Positions 36,167-45,309 of a stretch of 64,000 nucleotides of DNA are shown here, in pieces. The stretch is from Azoarcus sp. Its GTDB lineage: Bacteria; Pseudomonadota; Gammaproteobacteria; Burkholderiales; Rhodocyclaceae. The stretch is taken from positions 1 to 64,000 of the forward strand of contig JAISCE010000011.1 in the NCBI GenBank assembly GCA_031265765.1, in the 5' to 3' direction. The notes under the pieces are model-generated. The model was not told the DNA's origin, did not search any database, and was given only the letters and a program-made list of their open reading frames with translations. How positions within the stretch are numbered: position 1 is the stretch's first letter; each line of letters begins with the position of its first letter. The position numbers and the translations under genes were made by a program.

Positions 36167-37510
36167 ATGGAACAGGCACCCGCAATAATCGGCAAATACC
36201 GGGTCGTGCGCGAGATCGGGCGCGGCGCGACCGCGACCGTTTATGAAGCCCGGCACCCGAAGCTGTCCCGGTCCATTGCGATCAAACTCATCAGGTTCGA
36301 CGGCGAAGGCCGCGACGGATCGAAGCTGAACCGCCGTCTTCTCAAGCTATTGCGGGCGGAGGAGGCCGTGGCGCGGCGGTTGGATCACCCCAACATCATC
36401 AGTATTTACGAGGTTGTGACCGAACCCGATCAGGCTTACGTGGTCATGGAGTATTTCCCGGGCACGACCCTGGAAAGATTCTGCGGCTTCGAGCGCCGTC
36501 TGCCCGTGCAGCGCGTGATCGGCATCGTTTTCAAATGCTGCATGGCGCTCGACTATGCCTACCGTCAGGGTATCGTGCATCGGGACATCAAACCGGCCAA
36601 CATACTGATAAACGAAAACGATGACGTGAGGATCACCGATTTCGGGCTGGCGCTCAATGTCGACAAACAGGTCGAAGCGGATTCGACCTTCATCATGGGA
36701 GTCGGCTCCCCGGCCTACATGAGTCCCGAACAGGTCAAGAACTACCCGCTCAGCCACAAGACCGACCTGTATTCGCTTGGGGTGGTGATGTTCCACCTTC
36801 TCACCGGCCGGCTGCCGTTCCGCGCTGTCAGTCCGGCGCAATTGGTCTACAAGATCATCAATACCGATCCGCCGTCGGTGGCGCAGCTCAATCCGGACGT
36901 TTCCGAGCAAATGAACGCGGTGATCCGCAAGGCCATGGAGAAGGATTTGTACTCGCGCTACAAGAACGGCGCGGAATTCGCCAAGGATCTATCGGCTGTG
37001 CGCTACAAGATCGTCGATGACGAAGACGCCCGGCTCGATACCCTGCGCTTTTCGATGCTGCGCAGGCAAGCGTTCTTCACCGGATTCGAGGATGTCGAGC
37101 TGTGGGAAGTGTTGCGTATCGGTTCGTGGCGTACGGCGGGGCCGCGCGTGAAGCTGGTCGGCGAGGGCGGTACCGGGCAGCGTTTCGGCGTATTGCTGGA
37201 AGGCCGGGTCGAATTGTCGCTTGGCGGGCGACGGATGATGGAACTCGGACCGGGAACGGTTTTCGGCGAAATGGCCTGGCTCGATCGCGTCGAACATCGC
37301 CAGACGCTGTCGGTTGTGTCGCTGGAGCCTCTCGTCTATCTCGAAATCAACCCGTCCGCCTTGGCGCTGGCCTCCGACGAAGTACAAAAAATCTTTTGCC
37401 AGAAAGTGGCGGCCGCGGTTGCATATCGCCTGGGGGTGATTGCCGCCGCGCATGCAAAGCACTGCCCCCCGGCCACCGAAGGCAATTCGGATACGGCCAG
37501 CGGCCACTGA
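36167..37510 (+). CDS. Ser/Thr protein kinase with C-terminal cyclic-nucleotide-binding-like domain
   Basis: A 447-residue cytoplasmic Hanks-type kinase. The glycine loop is IGRGATATVYEA (about 19-30), the lysine is in IAIKLI, the catalytic loop is HRDIKPANILIN, the DFG is ITDFGLAL and the P+1 loop is GSPAYMSPEQ. After the kinase (about 285) a domain from about 310 to 430 reads like a CRP/cNMP-binding beta-barrel (GVLLEGRVELSLGGRRM, GPGTVFGEMAWLDRVEHRQTLS in part). The fusion suggests a kinase gated by a small ligand; cyclic nucleotide binding is inference. The start at 36167 places the kinase domain at the N-terminus; an in-frame ATG at 36080 is an alternative. Confidence 0.85.
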   Translation: MEQAPAIIGKYRVVREIGRGATATVYEARHPKLSRSIAIKLIRFDGEGRDGSKLNRRLLKLLRAEEAVARRLDHPNIISIYEVVTEPDQAYVVMEYFPGTTLERFCGFERRLPVQRVIGIVFKCCMALDYAYRQGIVHRDIKPANILINENDDVRITDFGLALNVDKQVEADSTFIMGVGSPAYMSPEQVKNYPLSHKTDLYSLGVVMFHLLTGRLPFRAVSPAQLVYKIINTDPPSVAQLNPDVSEQMNAVIRKAMEKDLYSRYKNGAEFAKDLSAVRYKIVDDEDARLDTLRFSMLRRQAFFTGFEDVELWEVLRIGSWRTAGPRVKLVGEGGTGQRFGVLLEGRVELSLGGRRMMELGPGTVFGEMAWLDRVEHRQTLSVVSLEPLVYLEINPSALALASDEVQKIFCQKVAAAVAYRLGVIAAAHAKHCPPATEGNSDTASGH

Positions 37511-37555
37511 TTCGGCTTGCACTGCTCGAAGACTGAGCCGGAAAACCGCCAATGC

Positions 37556-38593
37556 TCAGCGCCAGCCGTCCAGATGTCGCCGGACGAGGGCGGCCAGCGC
37601 CTCGATCCAGTCCGGGCGCTCATTCAGGCAGGAGATATAGTGGAACACTTCACCGCCATGGGCGATGAAGGCGTTGCGGCACTGCATGGCGATTTCTTCC
37701 AGCGTTTCGAGACAGTCGGCGGCGAAGCCCGGACAGATCGTATCGACCCGTTTCACGCCCGATGCGGCAAGCGTTTCGAGCGTCGGCAGCGTATAGGGTT
37801 GCAGCCAGGCGGACGCGCCGAAGCGGGACTGGAAGGTCACCATCAGCTTTTCCCGCGGCAATGCCAGCGCCTCGCCAAGCAGGCGGGCGGTGACGAAGCA
37901 TTCGGCGCGATAGGGATCGCCCAATTCGTCGGTGCGTTTCGGCTGGCCATGAAAGCTCGCCAGCAGACGGTCGCCTTGGCCGTGGCGCGCCCAATGCTCG
38001 TGCACGCTCGCCGCCAGCGCGGCGATATAACCGGCGTCGCCGGGGAAACTGCGCACGAAGCGGATTTCGGGCAGATTGCGCCACGTCTGCATGGCGCGGG
38101 CGACCTCATCCAGCGTGCTGGCCGTCGTGCTGCCCGCGAATTGCGGGTAAAGCGGCACGACGAGGATGCGGTCGCAGCCTTGCGCGCGCAGTCCGGCAAG
38201 CGTATCGGCAATGCCGGGCGCGCCGTAGCGCATCGCCCAGGCAACGGCGATTCCCGCATCCGGCGGCTGCCCCTGTCCGAGGGCGGCGGCGAGAGCCGCC
38301 GCCTGGCGTTCGCTGTGGACTTTGAGCGGCGAACCTTCCGCCGTCCAGATGCTGGCGTATTTCCGGGCCGATTTCGCCGGGCGGGTAGTGAGAACGATGC
38401 CGTTGAGAATCGGCTGCCAGACGAGGCGCGGCAATTCGACCACCCGCGGATCGGACAGGAATTGGCGCAACCATGGGCGCAGGGCCGCCGCGGTCGGCGC
38501 TGCCGGCGTGCCGAGATTGACCAGCAGTACGCCTGTGCGGCTGCGGCGTCCGCACGCCGGATCGAAGGCGGGTTCAGGCCGGAAGCGGGCCAT
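37556..38593 (-). CDS. hemH: ferrochelatase
   Basis: A 345-residue enzyme inserting Fe2+ into protoporphyrin IX. N-terminal VLLVNLGTPAAP, the family block IRFVRSFPGD, the active-site histidine in SFHGQPKR and the C-terminal CLNERPDWIEAL are in the expected order; the catalytic glutamate in this group lies in the PGFAADCLETLEEI segment. It has no signal peptide and acts at the inner membrane surface. It is 12 bases downstream of hrcA. Confidence 0.95.
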   Translation of the reverse strand: MARFRPEPAFDPACGRRSRTGVLLVNLGTPAAPTAAALRPWLRQFLSDPRVVELPRLVWQPILNGIVLTTRPAKSARKYASIWTAEGSPLKVHSERQAAALAAALGQGQPPDAGIAVAWAMRYGAPGIADTLAGLRAQGCDRILVVPLYPQFAGSTTASTLDEVARAMQTWRNLPEIRFVRSFPGDAGYIAALAASVHEHWARHGQGDRLLASFHGQPKRTDELGDPYRAECFVTARLLGEALALPREKLMVTFQSRFGASAWLQPYTLPTLETLAASGVKRVDTICPGFAADCLETLEEIAMQCRNAFIAHGGEVFHYISCLNERPDWIEALAALVRRHLDGWR

Positions 38594-38605
38594 GGCGGCG
38601 CACGA

Positions 38606-39649
38606 TCAGGTGTTGGAAGACAGCGCGTTGGACAGCAGCCGCGCGGTGATATCGACGATGGGAATTACCCGGTCGTAGGCCATGCGGGTAGGCCCGATCA
38701 CGCCCACCGAACCGACCACGCGGCCATCGACCTCATAAGGCGCGGTCACGACGCTGCAACCGTCGAGTTGGGTGAGGCCGGATTCATCGCCGATGAAAAT
38801 CTGTACCCCATCGGCGCGCCGGGAAAGATCGAGCAATTGCACCAGGCTCGTGCGCTGCTCGAAAAAGCGGAACAGTTCCCGCAGGCGCGACATATTGGAC
38901 GACAGGTCTTCGACATCGAGCAAATTGGTTTCGCCCGAGATCACATAACCGGACGAAGGGTCTTCGGTGGTGGCGGAACCGGCCTCGACCGTAGCGGCCA
39001 TCAACTCGCTCATGTCGTTTTTCAGCTTGCGCAGTTCGGCCTGGAGATGCAGGCGGATTTCATCGAACGCTTGTCCCGCGTAGTGCTCATTGAGATAACT
39101 TGCCGCCGCCGTCAGTTCGGCTGTCGAATAAGCGCGGCGCGTCAGCAAAATGCGGTTTTGCACATCGCCGTCGGTCGTGACGATGATGAGCAGGATGCGG
39201 TTTTCGGCCAGTCCGATGAACTCGATCTGGCGGATGAGCGCCGCTTCGCGGCGCGGCGCCATGACGATGCCTGCGAAGCGGGTCAGTTCCGAGAGCAGGA
39301 GCGAGGCTGAATTGATCAGCTTTTGCGGCTGCCCAGGCTGGAGCTGTGTCTTGAGTTCTTGCACCCGTCCGGTTTCCATCGGTTGCACAGTGAGCAGGGT
39401 ATCGACGAAGAAACGATAACCGAGAGCCGTCGGCACTCGTCCGGCGGAAGTGTGCGGGCTGGCGATATAGCCCATTTCTTCGAGATCGCTCATGACGTTG
39501 CGTATCGTGGCGGGCGACAGTTCCAGGCCGGGACTGCGCGACAGCGCACGCGAACCGACCGGCTGACCGTCGGCGATATAACGCTCGATCAGGGTCTTGA
39601 GCAAAACACGGGAGCGGGTATCGAGCGGGTGCATGGCGGTTTCGGACAT
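38606..39649 (-). CDS. hrcA: heat-inducible transcription repressor HrcA
   Basis: A 347-residue repressor of the groE and dnaK operons. The N-terminal winged helix has [21 protein letters not shown], then [20 protein letters not shown]; the GAF-like and dimerisation parts follow with [13 protein letters not shown]. It binds CIRCE elements. No CIRCE inverted repeat (TTAGCACTC-N9-GAGTGCTAA) is visible in its own upstream region. It is the likely first gene of an hrcA-hemH unit. Confidence 0.94.
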   Translation of the reverse strand: MSETAMHPLDTRSRVLLKTLIERYIADGQPVGSRALSRSPGLELSPATIRNVMSDLEEMGYIASPHTSAGRVPTALGYRFFVDTLLTVQPMETGRVQELKTQLQPGQPQKLINSASLLLSELTRFAGIVMAPRREAALIRQIEFIGLAENRILLIIVTTDGDVQNRILLTRRAYSTAELTAAASYLNEHYAGQAFDEIRLHLQAELRKLKNDMSELMAATVEAGSATTEDPSSGYVISGETNLLDVEDLSSNMSRLRELFRFFEQRTSLVQLLDLSRRADGVQIFIGDESGLTQLDGCSVVTAPYEVDGRVVGSVGVIGPTRMAYDRVIPIVDITARLLSNALSSNT

Positions 39650-39750
39650 GGTCCCCGGATTCTAGCAGTCCGGCCAGGGCAACCGTGCGCGGGGCTCATC
39701 CGCGATCTACGAGCCAATGGCTTGCTGCAAATCGGCGCGGATGCCTGCGG

Positions 39751-40278
39751 TCAATTTTTCGCCGGACGCTGCACGGCGGCCAGCCGCCACATGATCTGAC
39801 GCACGAGATCGTCTTCCATGTCCCGGTAGAGCAAGGCTTCCTCCTGTTCCTTGCCGAGAATCAGTTCGTCGCTGAAAGTGTATTCGCGCCGCGTCGTGAT
39901 ATTGACGGGCGGGATCAATTCGTCGTCGTCGCCGCGTCCGACGAGGCGGAAGCGGATGCGCTGGGCGAGTTCGTATTCGCGCACCTTGCCCGCGGAAGTC
40001 AGGCTCAGGATTTCGCGCGTGCGTTCGTTGGCGAGTATCTGGAGGCGGACTTCGGCGCGGGCGGCGTCTTCTTCGACGGTGGTCGTGCCGCTCAGGGCCA
40101 CCTGGCGGCGCAGCGCGACGCCGAGCGGCGAGTATGAGTTCGTGCCGATATGGATGGTGGCGAAGGCCAGGGATTGCGGGCCGCGCAGATGGAAGCCGCA
40201 TCCGGCCAGCGCGGCCAGGCCCAGTGCGATGATTGCGATCCGCAGGCGGCGGGCGGGGGAGAGGAAGGGAAAAGCCAT
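39751..40278 (-). CDS. lptE: LPS-assembly lipoprotein LptE
   Basis: A 175-residue outer-membrane lipoprotein that plugs LptD. The lipobox is LAALAGC with lipidated C27, followed by GFHLRG, the typical LptE opening. The rest has the predicted alternating beta strands and helix (TFSDELILGKEQEEALLYRDMEDDLVRQI in parts). It begins 4 bases after leuS on the same strand. The usual next gene holA is not present; hrcA lies downstream instead. Confidence 0.92.
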   Translation of the reverse strand: MAFPFLSPARRLRIAIIALGLAALAGCGFHLRGPQSLAFATIHIGTNSYSPLGVALRRQVALSGTTTVEEDAARAEVRLQILANERTREILSLTSAGKVREYELAQRIRFRLVGRGDDDELIPPVNITTRREYTFSDELILGKEQEEALLYRDMEDDLVRQIMWRLAAVQRPAKN

Positions 40279-40282
40279 ATCG

Positions 40283-43138
<2,856 letters not shown>

Positions 43139-43178
43139 TCACTCTTGCAAACGCGGTTTCAATCGGAATCGGTTTTAG

Positions 43179-43757
43179 ATGAAAAAATACGCTCTTGTCT
43201 TGTTTTTTCCTGCCCTCGGCCTTTTGGCGCTTCCTGCGCGGGGGCACGATCCGCACGAGCACGGCGTGGCCAGGCTGAACGCCGCGCTCGAAGGTCGGCG
43301 GCTTTCCCTCGAACTGGACGGTCCGCTCGCCAACCTGCTTTCCTTCGAGCACGCGCCGCGAACCGAGGCGCAGCGAAACGAAGTCCGCGGCATGGCCGCG
43401 AAGCTGCGTAACGCGGAAACCCTTTTCGTTCCCTCCAGAGCCGCCTCTTGCCGCCTGGAATCGGTCGCGCTGGCGTCCGGAAACCTGCCCGGAAGCCTTC
43501 TCGACCCCGCCGCCCCGGATGCGTCCGGGCAGCCGGGCCATGCGGAAGCCCATGGCGAAAAGGAAGACGCAGCGGAACATGGCGAACTCGACGCCGCCTT
43601 TGTTTTTCTCTGCGATAAACCGGAAGCCCTGACGCAGATCGAAGTCCGCCTGTTTGGCGCATTTCCCGCCCTGCGCGAAATCGAAGCGCAGATAGCCGTT
43701 CCCGGCAAGCAGGGCGCCGCGGAATTGACGCCGGCATCCCGTATGCTGAAATGGTGA
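43179..43757 (+). CDS. zrgA: ZrgA-like DUF2796 periplasmic zinc-uptake protein
   Basis: A 192-residue secreted protein with a signal peptide (about 1-22, ARG-HD), N-terminal HDPHEHGVARLNAALEGRRL and a histidine/glutamate-rich linker (HAEAHGEKEDAAEHGE). These mark the DUF2796 family, called ZrgA in Vibrio, a zinc-regulated periplasmic protein that works with an ABC ATPase, permease and DUF3299 protein. Those partners are found 14.4 kb away at 58.2-60.9 kb on the same strand. The start ATG at 43179 gives MKKYALVLFF. I see no clear Zur palindrome in the 298 bases shared with leuS. Confidence 0.8.
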   Translation: MKKYALVLFFPALGLLALPARGHDPHEHGVARLNAALEGRRLSLELDGPLANLLSFEHAPRTEAQRNEVRGMAAKLRNAETLFVPSRAASCRLESVALASGNLPGSLLDPAAPDASGQPGHAEAHGEKEDAAEHGELDAAFVFLCDKPEALTQIEVRLFGAFPALREIEAQIAVPGKQGAAELTPASRMLKW

Positions 43758-43770
43758 AACGGCAGGGTGT

Positions 43771-44262
43771 TCAGTCCCCCTTGAACAACGCCGGCTTTCC
43801 TTGGCGTTCCGGCTGGAAACGCTCGAATCGCGCAGGGCGATCCGTCATGAGGAATTTACCGGCCATCGCATCGAGTTCGGCGCTGTAGAACAGGTCGATG
43901 CATTTCATGGTGTCGAACGTGGACGGCCGCTCGCCTGTTTCGGTGCGTCCTCCGTATTTTTTTGCAATATATTCGTCGATCAACGATGTCATCTCGTCGA
44001 TTTCCTCGAGACTCATGACGCCGTACTCCGCATAGCCATTGGCGGCTTTCGCTGCGTCACGCTTCGTATCGGCGTCTTGCGTAATCCTGGCGAGACACGC
44101 GCTCAACGCCCAATTCTTCAACAAGACGCGCGGCGGATAATTCCAGATGGCGGCATCGTCGAACACCAATGAATTCGCAGGAGGGCAATCCTTGGTGACG
44201 GCGCATCCCGCAAACAGCGCCGCTGGCAACAACGTTGCCGCACATTTCAAGGCAATACCCAC
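43771..44262 (-). CDS. tai4: type VI secretion amidase immunity protein, Tai4 family
   Basis: A 163-residue periplasmic protein with a lipoprotein-like signal (LFAGC, C20). Its body has NWALSACLARI, a helix rich in alanine, MSLEEIDEMTSLIDEYIAKKYGG and TFDTMKCIDLFYSAELDAM. This is the Tai4 pattern: immunity proteins that dimerise and plug the active site of the Tae4 peptidoglycan amidase. It is complete. It overlaps by 16 bases the 3' end of an internally deleted tae4. Since that effector has lost its catalytic cysteine, this immunity gene protects against no local toxin and may serve as an orphan defence against Tae4 from neighbours. Confidence 0.85.
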   Translation of the reverse strand: MGIALKCAATLLPAALFAGCAVTKDCPPANSLVFDDAAIWNYPPRVLLKNWALSACLARITQDADTKRDAAKAANGYAEYGVMSLEEIDEMTSLIDEYIAKKYGGRTETGERPSTFDTMKCIDLFYSAELDAMAGKFLMTDRPARFERFQPERQGKPALFKGD

Positions 44263-44483
44263 AGCGCAGCCTCCGTTGGGGAAAACGAACCGTTATCGGG
44301 ATCGTATGCAAGGTGGCAAGTATCGGAACACATCGTTCCATCCCATAAAGTGACGTGACCGCCCGCATCCCGCCAGCCGCTGCCCCGAACGACGAGTATG
44401 CCGATGATCTTGCCGACTTCCTTTACCAGACGATTAACCTGCATGAAAACGCCCCATGCGTTTGAGAACGATGGCCTTGACAT
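44247..44483 (-). pseudogene. tae4: Tae4 peptidoglycan amidase effector with in-frame internal deletion
   Basis: A 78-codon open frame. The first 25 residues (MSRPSFSNAWGVFMQ... VKEVGKIIG) match the N-terminus of Tae4 effectors, and the last 50 (ILVVRGSGWRDAGGHVTLW, CSDTCHLAYDPDNGSF, ALWVLP) match its C-terminus. The central part of about 85 residues, which carries the catalytic cysteine (NACAIRMS type), is gone, while the catalytic histidine (GGHVTLW) and the CSDTC disulfide remain. The frame is kept and an AAGGAGG Shine-Dalgarno precedes the ATG, so the product could still be made but cannot cut gamma-D-glutamyl-mDAP. Confidence 0.8.
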
Positions 44484-44749
44484 CACTGCCCTCCTTTCAT
44501 CCTTTTTTGAAAGGACGCGATGGTAACACATGGGCGTATTCATGATCTGCCTGAGGCTGGTACCCTAGTGTCTAATTGCAAAATTATTAATAATGGATAT
44601 ATCCTCCATCCTGACGTTCGCATGGCCAACCCAATACGCATGCCTCGCTCCTGCGGGCGCCGGGTGACTGACCCGTCGACCGGATGGCTTTGCGCGGCAT
44701 GGGCTGCGGATGTATATTGATCGTATTGATCCGCCCAAAGGAATTCGTC

Positions 44750-44989
44750 ATGCCCCTGCAAATTGCCGACCCGGTCGTGGTCGACAAGGTCGAACGGCTT
44801 GCCCGCGCCACGGGTCTGAACAAAACCGCAGCGGTGGAGCAGGCCGTGGATCGCCTGCTGCGGGAAGCCGAAGGCGTCGTCCAGCCCGCCGCGTCTCTTG
44901 TCGCGCTGCTCGAACAGTTCGACCGTCTCCCGGATCGTGCCGATGCCCATGATCCCCTGAGCTGGGACGAGCGGGGATTGTCCGCATGA
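44750..44989 (+). CDS. vapB: VapB-type antitoxin (type II toxin-antitoxin)
   Basis: A 79-residue protein with an N-terminal ribbon-helix-helix-like DNA-binding part (PLQIADPVVVDKVERLARATG, LNKTAAVEQAVDRLL in sequence) and a C-terminal toxin-neutralising tail ending DPLSWDERGLSA. It resembles Rv0623-like VapB antitoxins. An AAAGGA Shine-Dalgarno precedes the ATG at 44750. It overlaps the start of a vapC remnant by 4 bases (ATGA), the standard layout. It appears intact although its toxin is deleted. Confidence 0.78.
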   Translation: MPLQIADPVVVDKVERLARATGLNKTAAVEQAVDRLLREAEGVVQPAASLVALLEQFDRLPDRADAHDPLSWDERGLSA

Positions 44990-45153
44990 GTATCGTGATC
45001 GACACCTCGGCGCTGGTGGCGATCGTTTTCGCCGAACCCGAGCGTTCGGCCTTCCTCGACATCGTGACCCATGCGCAGCGCGTTCTGATTTTCAAAGGCG
45101 ACGATTTTTCCCGGACGGACATTGCTCCGGCTTTCATTGCGCAGTCCGTGTAG
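44986..45153 (+). pseudogene. vapC: VapC PIN-domain toxin with in-frame internal deletion
   Basis: A 55-codon frame. It opens SIVIDTSALVAIVFAEPERSA, the normal start of a VapC PIN domain with its first catalytic aspartate, then passes after about residue 34 straight to IFKGDDFSRTDI, the normal C-terminus. The middle of about 75 residues with the other acidic catalytic positions (the conserved glutamate and the FGDC-type aspartate) is missing. RNase activity is therefore not expected. The frame is maintained across the junction. It is followed at once by an IS110 fragment. Confidence 0.75.
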
Positions 45154-45154
45154 A

Positions 45155-45294
45155 TGATTGCGCGAGCGCGCACCGCTGGGGGCGGTTGTTTCAGCGGCTG
45201 GGCCGCACGGTCTGCTTGATTGCGCCGCAGTTCGTCAAGCCGTATGTAAAGAGCCAGAAGAACGACGCCAACGATGCCGAAGGCATCTGTGGAG
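45155..45294 (+). mobile_element. IS110-family transposase fragment
   Basis: In one frame this reads DCASAHRWGRLFQRLGRTV, then LIAPQFVKPYVKSQKNDAND and AEGIC, an N-terminal catalytic block of IS110-family (DEDD, Piv-like) transposases, including the acidic residues in KNDANDAE. Both the true start and everything after GIC are missing. It marks a mobile-element scar between the vapC remnant and the glycan operon. Confidence 0.75.
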
Positions 45295-45309
45295 CGGAGG
45301 GTCGGCGGG

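Noticed and set aside
39650..39750. CIRCE operator upstream of hrcA
   Set aside because: The 9-base inverted arms TTAGCACTC / GAGTGCTAA are not present.
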